From: Bacteroidales bacterium
GTDB taxonomy: Bacteria > Bacteroidota > Bacteroidia > Bacteroidales > F082
Length of the DNA stretch: 44,150 nt
Direction: 5' to 3'
NCBI GenBank assembly: GCA_013141455.1
Contig: JABFQW010000017.1
Coordinates: forward strand, 1-44,150
Shown here: piece by piece, positions 17,372-26,815 of the stretch
Numbering within the stretch: position 1 is the first letter of the stretch
How the letters are laid out: each line of letters opens with the position of its first letter
The notes under the pieces: model-generated
Told to the model about the DNA's origin: nothing
The model's input: the letters and a program-made list of their open reading frames with translations, nothing else
The model's database searches: none
Made by a program: the position numbers and the translations under genes

Positions 17372-19312
17372 ATGACAAAGTTAGATCCAAAAATACCAAA
17401 TGGCCTGCTCGATCAAAAATGGACAAATTACAAGGCCCATCAGAATTTAGTGAATCCATCCAACAAACGTCGTCTTGATATTATCGTTGTTGGAACCGGA
17501 TTGGCCGGTGCTGCCGCTGCCGCGAGTTTTGTCTAATTAGGGTTCAATGTAAAAGTATTTGGCATACACGACAGCCCGCGACGTGCGCATAGTATTGCCG
17601 CTCAGGGCGGTATCAATGCTGCAAAAAATTATCCAAACGATGGCGACAGCGTCTTCCGTTTGTTCTATGATACAATCAAAGGCGGTGATTACCGGGCCCG
17701 TGAAGCCAATGTGTTTCGTCTGGCCGAAGTGAGCAACAGCATCATCGACCAATGTGTTGCGCAAGGCGTTCCTTTTGCACGCGAATACGGTGGATTACTC
17801 GATAACCGTTCCTTTGGCGGCGCACAGGTTTCGCGCACGTTTTATGCCCGCGGACAAACCGGACAGCAATTATTGTTGGGAGCATATAGTGCCCTGAGTA
17901 AAGAAATTGGAAAGAAAACAGTGAAAATGTACACCCGTCGCGATTTGATGGATGTTGTTATCGTTGATGGACTCGCACGCGGAATCATAGTCAGGAATCT
18001 GATTACCGGCGAAATTGAACGTCATTCAGCCCATGCCGTAGTACTTGCAACTGGCGGTTATGCCAATGTTTTCTTCCTCTCGACAAACGCTATGTCGTCT
18101 AACGGCAGCGCTATCTGGAAAGCATACAAAAAAGGCGCTTTCTTTGGAAATCCTTGTTTTACACAGATACACCCAACCTGCATCCCTGTTCACGGCGATT
18201 ATCAGTCGAAACTCACGTTAATGAGCGAAAGTTTGCGAAATGACGGACGAATCTGGGTGCCAAAAAAACTTGAAGATGCCAAAAAAATCCAAAAGGGCAC
18301 TTTAAAAGCAAAGGAAATCAAGGAAGAAGACCGCGATTATTATCTCGAGCGCAGGTATCCGGCTTTTGGAAACTTAGTTCCTCGTGACGTAGCTTCGCGT
18401 GCAGCCAAAGAACGCTGTGATGCAGGATTTGGTGTTGGTAAAACGGGTCTGGCCGTTTATCTCGATTTTGCTGATTCCATTAAACGCCTTGGCAAAAACG
18501 TAATCGAATCACGATATGGCAACCTTTTCCAGATGTATGAAAAGATTGTGGACGAAAATCCATACGAAAACCCGATGATGATTTATCCGGCGGTGCATTA
18601 TACCATGGGTGGAATCTGGGTGAACTATGAACTACAGACAACGATACCCGGATTGTTTGCTGCCGGTGAAGCTAACTTCTCCGACCATGGTGCAAACCGC
18701 CTGGGTGCATCGGCCTTGATGCAGGGTTTATCGGATGGGTATTTTGTGCTTCCTTATACAATACAGAATTATCTGGCAAATCAGATTCAGATACCGGCTA
18801 TCAAAACCGATCTGCCTGAATTTTTGCAGGCCGAAAAAGACACGAAGGCGCTTATCGATAAGTTGCTCAAAATCAACGGAAAGAACACGGTTGATTCATA
18901 TCACCGCAAATTGGGTCTCATCATGTGGGACAATGTAGGCATGGGTCGAACTGCAGAAAGATTGACCAAAGCGATCACATTGATTCAGGAGCTTAGAACC
19001 GATTTCTGGAAAAATGTAAAGGTTACCGGAACCAATGATCAGGTAAATCCTGAATTAGAAAAAGCGCTGCGTGTAGCCGACTTTCTTGAAATGGGTGAGT
19101 TGATGGCCCGTGATGCTTTATCGCGTCTCGAATCATGTGGCGGACATTTCCGTGAAGAGTATCAGACACCTGAAGGTGAAGCGCTGCGCGACGACAAAGA
19201 TTTTGCATTTGTTTCAGCCTGGGAATATAAGGGAGAAAATGTAGAACCTGAAATGCATAAAGAACCACTTGTATTTGAGTTTATCGAAGTGAAACAACGC
19301 AACTACAAATAA
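17372..19312 (+). pseudogene. sdhA: Succinate dehydrogenase/fumarate reductase flavoprotein subunit, broken by an in-frame TAA
   Basis: The catalytic FAD subunit, 646 residues if read through. The frame opens at ATG 17372, forms the Rossmann strand [18 protein letters not shown], then meets TAA at 17534-17536 (codon 55) and continues in the same frame as LGFNVKVF. Family members usually have glutamate here (an xELGxxV pattern), so one GAA-to-TAA change explains it. The covalent FAD histidine is H73 in [10 protein letters not shown], after the stop. The first downstream ATG (17660) would make a 550-residue protein lacking the FAD-binding start and probably inactive. Everything after the stop is intact to the end, including [11 protein letters not shown] and [14 protein letters not shown]. 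Either a recent nonsense mutation or a base-call error; with both partner genes intact, I lean to error. Confidence 0.9.
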
Positions 19313-19346
19313 GAAACGACCGTAAACGACATAAAATCAGAAAAAA

Positions 19347-20102
<756 letters not shown>

Positions 20103-20106
20103 TATA

Positions 20107-20138
20107 AAAGCCCTTGTCGAAAGACAAGGGCTTTTTTT
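20107..20138 (+). terminator. Rho-independent terminator of the sdhCAB operon
   Basis: AAAGCCCTTGTC pairs perfectly with GACAAGGGCTTT around a GAAA tetraloop, followed by a run of T. The flanking A and T runs could also let it work for the convergent ATPase gene. Confidence 0.93.
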
Positions 20139-20144
20139 AAGCAT

Positions 20145-21275
20145 TTATACCTTCCATTGTCGTTGTAACCATCGCATCAGGAAAACATCGGTGAGTGCAT
20201 ATTGTTTATTTTCAAACAAAATTAAATCCTTGGTTTCCAGCGATTCCAGCGAGCGAATTACTGAACTCGCCGCACCTAACTTATATTTTGTCAGAAAAGC
20301 GGAGGCATTTGGTTTTTCGATGCTTGTTTCCATCGCAATTGCCATCAAAAGTGCATATTGCGAAACCGTCAGTATGTTTTTATAAACCTGGTAAAGTGGT
20401 GTTCTTTCATCTAAAATTGACAATACCACTCCTTTAGCCTCTGTCACGTCTATGTTTGATAAACCATTTGCATACAGTCGGTTGCAAATTTCCTGAACAT
20501 AGTACGTATGCACCTGTGCCCAATCTAATATGAAATTTAACGCCTCATCCGAAATTTTCCGTCCACCTTTTTTAAAGTGTTTCGATATAAAAGCTTTGTA
20601 CTTTTCCGGATCAATCTTATCGAGAAACAGGAATCCCGTACTTTGGTAGAACGGACGTGCATAATCGTTAAAAAGCGATACCAACATTCGGCGGTTACTA
20701 CCTGAATAAATCATCGTAACATTGTCATTCATCTGAATATGTGTACGTAGCAGTGCTTCTACATTCTTTTCGGGATAATTGGTGATCTGCTGAAATTCAT
20801 CAATCGCTATTACTACCCTTTGTTTTTGTTTCGATAGATAATCAAAAATTGCCGCCAGACTTTGTTCTGTTTCGGCAACTGTCTGCAACGACAATTCAAC
20901 TGAAGGTGTGCCTGATAGTTCATCGAAACTGAGTTTTGGCCTGAATTGGCCAAGTAATTTGATGAGTTGCCCCAATACTTTCTCAGGTTTTGATTCAAAA
21001 TACCCGATAAGTGATGATGAAAGTACATTAATAAATTCAGCCAGATTTTGCGTGGCATAAATGTCGAAATAATGCAGCGACAGATCTTTCCTTTTTTTCA
21101 GGTGATGGAAACTGTGTTTGATCAGGGCGGTTTTACCTAATCTTCTTTGCGAAACAATTGTTAGATTACGTTGATTATCAATCGAATTGATAATTTGTTG
21201 CAATTCAGCATCCCGATCACAGAAATATTCAGGCGAAATGTATTCAACAGTCTGAAATGGATTTATTGCTTTCAT
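20145..21275 (-). CDS. Archaeal-type AAA ATPase with C-terminal winged-helix-like region
   Basis: A 376-residue ATPase of unknown role. Walker A is SQRRLGKT (residues 42-49) and Walker B is VVIAIDEFQQ, followed by a sensor SGSNRRM. The C-terminal 70 residues (SQYALLMAIA ... SVIRSLESLETKDLI ... YALTDVFLMRWL) look like the winged-helix domain of this family, which may bind DNA. I prefer the ATG at 21275 (MKAINPF) to the one at 21293, because the promoter at 21296-21328 would start transcription near 21289. Three 13-base palindromes overlap the -33 region, so the gene is probably repressed, perhaps by its own product. It is convergent with sdhB and stands alone. Confidence 0.83.
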   Translation of the reverse strand: MKAINPFQTVEYISPEYFCDRDAELQQIINSIDNQRNLTIVSQRRLGKTALIKHSFHHLKKRKDLSLHYFDIYATQNLAEFINVLSSSLIGYFESKPEKVLGQLIKLLGQFRPKLSFDELSGTPSVELSLQTVAETEQSLAAIFDYLSKQKQRVVIAIDEFQQITNYPEKNVEALLRTHIQMNDNVTMIYSGSNRRMLVSLFNDYARPFYQSTGFLFLDKIDPEKYKAFISKHFKKGGRKISDEALNFILDWAQVHTYYVQEICNRLYANGLSNIDVTEAKGVVLSILDERTPLYQVYKNILTVSQYALLMAIAMETSIEKPNASAFLTKYKLGAASSVIRSLESLETKDLILFENKQYALTDVFLMRWLQRQWKV

Positions 21276-21295
21276 GTTTGTCTTTTTATGCATGA

Positions 21296-21328
21296 CAAAG
21301 ATAAGTCAAATTTTGTTTATAACGCAAA
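21296..21328 (-). promoter_or_regulatory. Promoter of the winged-helix ATPase gene
   Basis: On the minus strand TATCTTTG (21296-21303) is a consensus -7 element, and TTTG (21325-21328) lies 21 bases upstream as the -33. The -33 falls inside the first palindrome of the operator-like array. The predicted start of the transcript favours the internal ATG at 21275. Confidence 0.65.
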
Positions 21329-21362
21329 ATGCGTCACGCAAAATGCGTCACGCATTTTGCGT
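21322..21362. promoter_or_regulatory. Triple 13-base palindromic array, operator candidate
   Basis: ACGCAAAATGCGT occurs at 21322-21334 and again at 21336-21348, and its reverse complement ACGCATTTTGCGT at 21350-21362. The copies are spaced exactly 14 bases apart. Each is itself a near-perfect palindrome (ACGCA/TGCGT arms). The first overlaps the -33 box of the adjacent ATPase gene. Confidence 0.75.
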
Positions 21363-21491
21363 GAAAATGATTTCAGGAAAATAATCCCGAGCGATAAATT
21401 GTCAGATAAATGATCATTGATTTGGTTTGATTGCAAGGGATCAGTGAATGGATGGTATTCTCCAAAAAATTCTTTCACTCATAATTAGGCG

Positions 21492-21499
21492 TATCTTTG
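21492..21499 (+). promoter_or_regulatory. Candidate -7 element for the K+ channel gene
   Basis: TATCTTTG matches TAnnTTTG and lies 23 bases before the ATG at 21523. No good -33 element was found. Confidence 0.45.
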
Positions 21500-21522
21500 C
21501 TAAATAGCAATAAGTCAGATTT

Positions 21523-22194
21523 ATGATAAAAATAAGTGAGAAATTGGTTCACCAGCCGTTAGAACGTGTTTTTTTGTTTCTGTCTTGTATTACGTACGTT
21601 TTTATTATTCCGTTATTACCAAACGCGATCACCTATATTTCTTCTCTTGTTCTTCTCTCCATTATTTTCTATTTATCGGCACTCTCCATTGAGATTAAAC
21701 GCAGGCAATTTTTGATTCTGGCAACAATCACCATGATGGCTGAATTGATTTCACAGATGTTGAATATGACTGGTTTACTGATTATTACCCGTGTTACAAG
21801 CAATTTATTCCTCGCTTTCATTGTTTACCGGCTTATTTTGCAGATTGCCAATAAGAAAGAGGTTGGTCTGGAGTCGATTCTTGAAGTAATGAGTGGTTAT
21901 TTTCTGATTGGGATTGTTTATTTGAGTATTGTCATGTTTATTGCTCAAAATATACCGGGTGCCTATACAAACATGAATGAAAGTATCCCGTTTTTTAGCG
22001 ATTACATCTACTACACTTTTATCACGTTGACAACCGTTGGTTATGGTGATATAACACCTGCATTACCATTAACAAAAACCCTTTCGATGGCTATTGCCGT
22101 AAGCGGGCAGTTTTATGTAGCCGTTGTAATTGCCATTATTGTTGGTAAATACAGCCATCAGCAAGTGAAATTACAGTCAAAAGATAAATTTTAA
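21523..22194 (+). CDS. Potassium channel-like membrane protein
   Basis: A 223-residue inner-membrane protein with about six hydrophobic segments. The last two flank a pore loop carrying the K+ selectivity filter TVGYGD (residues 171-176), preceded by YYTFITLT as in two-helix pore domains. The first four helices (about 16-105) are not a classical charged voltage sensor, since no regular arginine ladder is seen. There is no cytoplasmic RCK/TrkA-N domain; the tail after the last helix is only about 15 residues. It probably works as a tetramer for K+ flux. Alone in its transcript as far as I can see. Confidence 0.87.
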   Translation: MIKISEKLVHQPLERVFLFLSCITYVFIIPLLPNAITYISSLVLLSIIFYLSALSIEIKRRQFLILATITMMAELISQMLNMTGLLIITRVTSNLFLAFIVYRLILQIANKKEVGLESILEVMSGYFLIGIVYLSIVMFIAQNIPGAYTNMNESIPFFSDYIYYTFITLTTVGYGDITPALPLTKTLSMAIAVSGQFYVAVVIAIIVGKYSHQQVKLQSKDKF

Positions 22195-22209
22195 ACAGCT
22201 TCTTTCGGG

Positions 22210-22239
22210 TTTGTCCTGACAAAAAAATGGCTATTTTTG
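22210..22239 (+). promoter_or_regulatory. Bacteroidota-type promoter of holB
   Basis: TTTG (22210-22213) and TATTTTTG (22232-22239) are separated by 18 bases. The transcript would start near 22246, about 20 bases before the holB ATG. Confidence 0.65.
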
Positions 22240-22264
22240 ACCTTCCAAATTTAAAAAATCATTC

Positions 22265-23401
22265 ATGTTATTTTCGGAAGTCATAGGTCAGCACAGCGTA
22301 AAACAACGGTTGATTCATACGGTCGCTACAAATCGTGTAAGTCACGCCCAATTGTTTTTGGGGCCCGAAGGCAGTGGAAAACTGGCGCTGGCACTTGCCT
22401 ATGCACAATATATCAACTGTAAAAATCGCAACGAAACTGACAGCTGTGGTGTTTGTCCATCGTGCATCAAATATTCGAAACTTTCGCACCCTGATCTGCA
22501 TTTCGTTTTCCCGACTACTACAAATAAAAAGGTAAAAAAAGATCCTGAGTCGATACAGTTTTTAGAGGAATGGCGGCATTTTGTCATCGAAAAACAAGCC
22601 TATCTGACAGCGAACCAATGGTATGATTATCTGGGTGTTGAAAACAAACAGGGTACTATTTATGCACGTGATGCCAATGAGATCATCCGTAAACTCCAGT
22701 ATAAATCGTATGAGGCAGATTATAAAATTACCATCATCTGGATGATCGAAAAAATTAATCCGACTGCAGCCAATAAACTTTTAAAGTTATTGGAAGAGCC
22801 ACCTGATAAAACCATTTTTATCATGATTGCCGAAGAACAGGAACAAATTCTGCCAACAGTGCGTTCGCGGGCCTATCTCGTCAAAATTCCAAAAATCACC
22901 GACAATGACCTGCTTCATGCGTTGACCGAAAAATTACAATGTCGTGAGGCCGATGCCCGTGATGCCATGATGATGGCGCAAGGCAACTGGATTGATGCAC
23001 TATCGTTTTATGAAAATACTGACGAAGTAAAATACTATTACCAAACATTTCAGCAATGGATGCGCCTTTGTTTTAAAGTGGCCATGATTGAGTTAGCCGA
23101 TTTTTCGGCCAATATTGCCACCATCGGCCGCGAAAAGCAAAAGTCGTTTTTACAATATGGCCTGCAATTATTTCGCAATGGATTGTTATTTAATAACCAG
23201 ATTGGTCAATTGGTGCGTTTGCCGGGAGATGAGTATGATTTCCACGCCAAATTTGCTGCCTTTGTACATGGTGGAAATGTGCTTCAGATGGTAAAATTGA
23301 TGGAAGACAGTATTTTGCATATTGAGCGCAATGCAAATCCTTCGATACTATTCATGGATACGAGCCTGAAAATGGTGAAACTGCTGAAGATGAAAGGGTG
23401 A
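22265..23401 (+). CDS. holB: DNA polymerase III delta' subunit (clamp-loader)
   Basis: A 378-residue clamp-loader subunit. The P-loop region is GPEGSGKLALA (about residues 38-48), followed by a zinc-binding cysteine set C57, C66, C69, C72 (CGVCPSCIK). The DnaX-like segment NKLLKLLEEPP near residue 175 and the sensor region VRSRAYLVKIP near residue 200 are family hallmarks. The C-terminal part is the helical collar domain. In many Bacteroidota holB is followed directly by a PSP1/RicT gene, then gldH; here an AT-rich 2.3 kb insert separates holB from ricT. Confidence 0.9.
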   Translation: MLFSEVIGQHSVKQRLIHTVATNRVSHAQLFLGPEGSGKLALALAYAQYINCKNRNETDSCGVCPSCIKYSKLSHPDLHFVFPTTTNKKVKKDPESIQFLEEWRHFVIEKQAYLTANQWYDYLGVENKQGTIYARDANEIIRKLQYKSYEADYKITIIWMIEKINPTAANKLLKLLEEPPDKTIFIMIAEEQEQILPTVRSRAYLVKIPKITDNDLLHALTEKLQCREADARDAMMMAQGNWIDALSFYENTDEVKYYYQTFQQWMRLCFKVAMIELADFSANIATIGREKQKSFLQYGLQLFRNGLLFNNQIGQLVRLPGDEYDFHAKFAAFVHGGNVLQMVKLMEDSILHIERNANPSILFMDTSLKMVKLLKMKG

Positions 23402-23450
23402 AAGGAAAAGTAATACCAAGACTGGCATCTTCATTTTTTAAGTTTTATAG

Positions 23451-23458
23451 TATATTTG
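23451..23458 (+). promoter_or_regulatory. Candidate -7 element at the MntA start codon
   Basis: TATATTTG matches TAnnTTTG and ends 4 bases before the ATG at 23463, so a transcript from it would have almost no leader. No clear -33 element is present. Confidence 0.4.
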
Positions 23459-23462
23459 TATC

Positions 23463-23762
23463 ATGAAACTGATCGATAACAATAAGGACGAAATTTATAA
23501 TCTGTGTATAAAGCACAAGGTTGGAAAGTTATTTGTGTTTGGTTCAGTTTTAACGAACAGATTCCGGAAAAATAGTGATTTGGATTTTATCGTTGATTTT
23601 CAAGGTGTAGATTTATACGACTATGCGGATAATTATTTCGATTTGAAATATTCTTTAGAGAATCTTTTTAATCGTGAAGTCGATCTTCTTGAGGACAAAG
23701 CAGTAATAAATCCTTATTTGCGCCAATCGATTGACAATTCGAAGGAACTTGTTTATGGATAG
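23463..23762 (+). CDS. mntA: MntA-type minimal nucleotidyltransferase (antitoxin)
   Basis: A 99-residue protein with the nucleotidyltransferase core: G27-S28 followed by S38-D39-L40-D41 (GS-x9-SDLD) and a third acidic residue D74 in REVDLLED. In characterised type VII toxin-antitoxin systems the MNT protein transfers AMP onto a tyrosine of the HEPN toxin and silences it. The stop overlaps the start of the HEPN gene by 8 bases, so the two are translationally coupled. The pair lies in an AT-rich insert between holB and ricT. The role is inferred from the motif and the pairing. Confidence 0.88.
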   Translation: MKLIDNNKDEIYNLCIKHKVGKLFVFGSVLTNRFRKNSDLDFIVDFQGVDLYDYADNYFDLKYSLENLFNREVDLLEDKAVINPYLRQSIDNSKELVYG

Positions 23763-24093
23763 TGAGATAAAAACCTGGTTGTATGATGTTTTACATTCTA
23801 TTATTGAGATAGAAAGTTATTTTGTAGGAAAACCCAGGATTTTTAATGATTATACCAGCGATACCAAAACAAAACGAGCAATTGAACGCAATATTGAGAT
23901 TATTGGCGAAGCAATAAACCGGATTTTGAAAAGGGATAAGACCTTTAAAATTGAAAATGCGCAGAGGATAATTGGAACCCGAAATCGCATTGCGCATGGT
24001 TACGATAAAATTTCTGATGATTTAATCTGGAGTATTGTGATCAATCACTTGCCTAAACTGAAAGAAGAAGTTAGTGTTTTATTAGGTAAATAG
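23755..24093 (+). CDS. hepT: HepT-type HEPN ribonuclease (toxin)
   Basis: A 112-residue, mostly helical protein of the HepT-like/DUF86 family. The RNase motif R-x4-H-x-Y is visible as R76, H81 and Y83 (RNRIAHGY); the tyrosine is the residue AMPylated in studied HepT proteins. An upstream in-frame TTG at 23731 exists, but the ATG at 23755 gives the usual N-terminus and the typical short overlap with the antitoxin gene. As a metal-independent RNase it would cleave RNA when unmodified. All catalytic residues are present, so the module looks functional. Confidence 0.88.
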   Translation: MDSEIKTWLYDVLHSIIEIESYFVGKPRIFNDYTSDTKTKRAIERNIEIIGEAINRILKRDKTFKIENAQRIIGTRNRIAHGYDKISDDLIWSIVINHLPKLKEEVSVLLGK

Positions 24094-24259
24094 TGTTCTG
24101 CGCAATATTTACTTCTTGTCAATTATACCTAATTCTTTAACCTACTGATATTGTTACTGTATTTCGATTAAAAGATAAGGGTAACATCTTGAAAAGTTAC
24201 TATGCAATTCTGATTAGAGAATTAGTTGATATCAGAAGATAAAATTACAAAATGAAGAA

Positions 24260-25507
24260 ATGAAAAGACTTCTTGTTTACTTTGGAAAAACGACTTCTCT
24301 TTACCTGCCAATTATTATTCTCCTCATATTTCTTACTCCGAAAACAGGGCATGGTTGGGATATTTCTTGTTGGATTAGTTGGGCCAGATACAGTTTTCAA
24401 AATGGATTGGAAAATATTTATAAGTCAGATACAGATTATTTGCCGCTCTACCATTATATTCTCTTTATTTATGGAAAGATTCAAGGGAGCGTGGATGGAA
24501 TAAGCTCAAATATACACTATCTGAAAATATTGACTTTGTTATTCGAGTTTAGTTCAACCTTAGTATTGGTTAAACTTTTGGAAGAAAAATTTAAAAATAC
24601 ATATAAGTCAATTCTATTCTCTTTGTTTTATTTTTTGAATATTGCTTTTTTATACAATAGTTTAATTTGGGGGCAAGTAGATGGAATAATGACATTTTTT
24701 GTTTTTGCATCCATTATATCAGGATATTACAAAAAATTGATCTTATCAATGATTTGTTTTATGTTGGCTTTAAACCTGAAGATCCAAGGTATAATCTTCT
24801 TCCCGATAATAATAGTAATTCTTATTCCGTTAATTAAACGCTCTTATTTGAAATTCCTGTTATCGTTCATCGTTACCCTTCTTATTCAACTATTGATATT
24901 ACTACCTTTCATCTGGGTTGGAGATTTATCAAAATTGTTAAATGTTGTTTTTGGTTCTGTTGGGAAATATCCATTCGTATCAATGAACGCATACAATTTA
25001 TGGTATTTATTTTTAGATGGCGATTTAATGAAAATTCAGGATTCAATTATGTATGTTGGACTTTCGTTTAAAAATTGGGGATTGTTATTATTCTTTGTCG
25101 CTAGTTTTTTTGCACTTTACCATTTTATCAAATCTACCTTTCTTTACTTTGTTAAAAAACAAACAATTGAGTATTCTCTTAAAAAACTTTTGATCTCTTC
25201 ATCATTAATTCCATTGTTGTTTTTCTTTTTGAACACGCAAATGCATGAACGTTATTCACATCCTGCGTTTATCTTTTTGACGGCATATTCATTACTCTAT
25301 AACCGGTCAATCTTATTATTTTTAGCAAGTCTTGCTTATTTTTTGAATGTAGAGGATGTTCTCAGATACTTTCAAACCAATAATTACCAAACTTTGATCT
25401 TTACACCTTGGTTTATTGCAAGTCTATATTTAATAATTATAACATGGTTATTTATTGACTTATACGAATTTGACTTTAAAAAAATGGCAGGAAAATCATT
25501 GGTTTGA
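24260..25507 (+). CDS. Polytopic GT-C-type glycosyltransferase-like membrane protein
   Basis: A 415-residue protein with about ten membrane helices. The first large outer loop contains GWDISCWISWA and a downstream YLPLYHYILF; later come WGQVDGIMTFF, LKIQGIIFFP and the conserved-looking HERYSHPAF near residue 330. This layout resembles DUF2029/GT87-like mannosyltransferases that use lipid-linked sugars, but I cannot name the substrate. The gene is clearly richer in A+T than its neighbours and sits with the MntA/HepT pair in an insert, which suggests horizontal acquisition. A 166-base gap separates it from hepT. Confidence 0.65.
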   Translation: MKRLLVYFGKTTSLYLPIIILLIFLTPKTGHGWDISCWISWARYSFQNGLENIYKSDTDYLPLYHYILFIYGKIQGSVDGISSNIHYLKILTLLFEFSSTLVLVKLLEEKFKNTYKSILFSLFYFLNIAFLYNSLIWGQVDGIMTFFVFASIISGYYKKLILSMICFMLALNLKIQGIIFFPIIIVILIPLIKRSYLKFLLSFIVTLLIQLLILLPFIWVGDLSKLLNVVFGSVGKYPFVSMNAYNLWYLFLDGDLMKIQDSIMYVGLSFKNWGLLLFFVASFFALYHFIKSTFLYFVKKQTIEYSLKKLLISSSLIPLLFFFLNTQMHERYSHPAFIFLTAYSLLYNRSILLFLASLAYFLNVEDVLRYFQTNNYQTLIFTPWFIASLYLIIITWLFIDLYEFDFKKMAGKSLV

Positions 25508-25649
25508 CGTCGCTTATATTTTGGTTAGGTGTCAAAGCAGATTTTATCCTTTTTTTGATCCCCTGATTGTCGCTTAATGAGTGTTGTCTCATCATATACC
25601 CTCAAACCCGGCAATTTGAATAAAGCGAACCAATTTGACTATTTTATTT

Positions 25650-25657
25650 TATCTTTG
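25650..25657 (+). promoter_or_regulatory. Candidate -7 element for the ricT-gldH genes
   Basis: TATCTTTG matches TAnnTTTG, 19 bases before the ATG at 25677. It would allow ricT to be expressed independently of the inserted genes upstream. No -33 at standard spacing was found. Confidence 0.5.
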
Positions 25658-25676
25658 CTGATTAAACTAAGAAATA

Positions 25677-26789
25677 ATGACCGACGACAAAGCAGAAAAA
25701 AGTTTGGTGTCTTTTCAGGCACGAGGCTGCTGTCGCGCACCCAATACATACGATACAAACGATAGTGTTTTTGAACATCGCTGTTGCAAACTCGACGAAA
25801 ATAACTGGCTCAAAGGATATAATAGTCCGAAACCAAATGACGAACCACAGGTGGTCGAAGTCAGGTTCAAAAATGATCGCAAGGATTTTTATGCTTACAC
25901 AGGTGATGCCACACTCAACGAAGGCGATTTTGTTGCCGTTGAGGCCGCTTCGGGACACGATATAGGTATTGTCGCTCTGGCTGGTGACATAGTTGCCCTC
26001 CAGATGAAGCGCAAGAAAGTGAATCTGAAACCCGATGAACTGAAAAAGATTTACCGTCAGGCAAGGGTTGCCGATGTCGAAAAATGGATGAGTGCTGTAG
26101 AACTTGAAAATAGTACCTTATTCCGGACACGTGAAATATCGTACGATCTAAAGCTCGATATGAAATTAAATGATGTTGAGTTTCAGGGAGATAAGACAAA
26201 GGCCATTTTTTATTATACAGCAGAAGACCGGGTCGATTTTCGGGAATTGATTAAGAAACTTGCCGAAGGTTTTCATATCCGTGTCGAAATGCGCCAGATA
26301 GGTATGCGTCAGGAAGCCGCCAAATTGGGAGGTATCGGTTCGTGTGGACGAGAGTTGTGCTGTTCGTCGTGGATGGCCGAATTTCAATCGGTAACCACCG
26401 GTGTTACCCGTGTGCAGCAGTTGTCGCCCAATCCACAAAAACTGGCTGGTCAATGTGGAAAACTAAAGTGCTGTTTAAACTATGAATACCATGCTTATGC
26501 CGATGCATTTCAGCATTTTCCAGATGAGCGTACTGTTCTTAAAACCAAAAAAGGCGATGCGCTCTTTCAAAAAAGTGATGTATTCAAAGGGTTGATGTGG
26601 TATGCATATTCCAATGAGCGCTCTAACCTCATGGCCATACCTATCGAAAAAGTTAAAGAAATTTCAGAAGGAAATGCCAAAGGAGTTATCCCGGAAAAGT
26701 TGGAAGATTTTGCCTTTATGAAAGAACAACAGACCGAATATAACAGCGGCAACAACAATATGGAGGGCGACTTAAACCGTTTCGATTGA
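25677..26789 (+). CDS. ricT: PSP1-domain protein, RicT-like
   Basis: A 370-residue protein of the PSP1/RicT (YaaT) family. In Bacillus, RicT joins RicA and RicF in an iron-sulfur complex that affects RNase Y and mRNA maturation. The PSP1 core spans about residues 55-270. Two C-x4-CC motifs, C223/C228/C229 (SCGRELCC) and C260/C265/C266 (QCGKLKCC), are the expected cluster ligands. The N-terminus adds CC at 18-19 and again at 36-37, beyond the core. The ATG at 25677 is 20 bases after a -7 element. RicA and RicF partners are not encoded nearby, so the mechanism in this organism is open. Confidence 0.87.
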   Translation: MTDDKAEKSLVSFQARGCCRAPNTYDTNDSVFEHRCCKLDENNWLKGYNSPKPNDEPQVVEVRFKNDRKDFYAYTGDATLNEGDFVAVEAASGHDIGIVALAGDIVALQMKRKKVNLKPDELKKIYRQARVADVEKWMSAVELENSTLFRTREISYDLKLDMKLNDVEFQGDKTKAIFYYTAEDRVDFRELIKKLAEGFHIRVEMRQIGMRQEAAKLGGIGSCGRELCCSSWMAEFQSVTTGVTRVQQLSPNPQKLAGQCGKLKCCLNYEYHAYADAFQHFPDERTVLKTKKGDALFQKSDVFKGLMWYAYSNERSNLMAIPIEKVKEISEGNAKGVIPEKLEDFAFMKEQQTEYNSGNNNMEGDLNRFD

Positions 26790-26815
26790 TAATAAATCAA
26801 AAGCAGAACAATTGT

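Noticed and set aside
17534-17536. Stop-codon recoding in sdhA
   Set aside because: TAA is not used for selenocysteine or pyrrolysine, and no other gene in the window contains an internal TAA. An error or point mutation is simpler.
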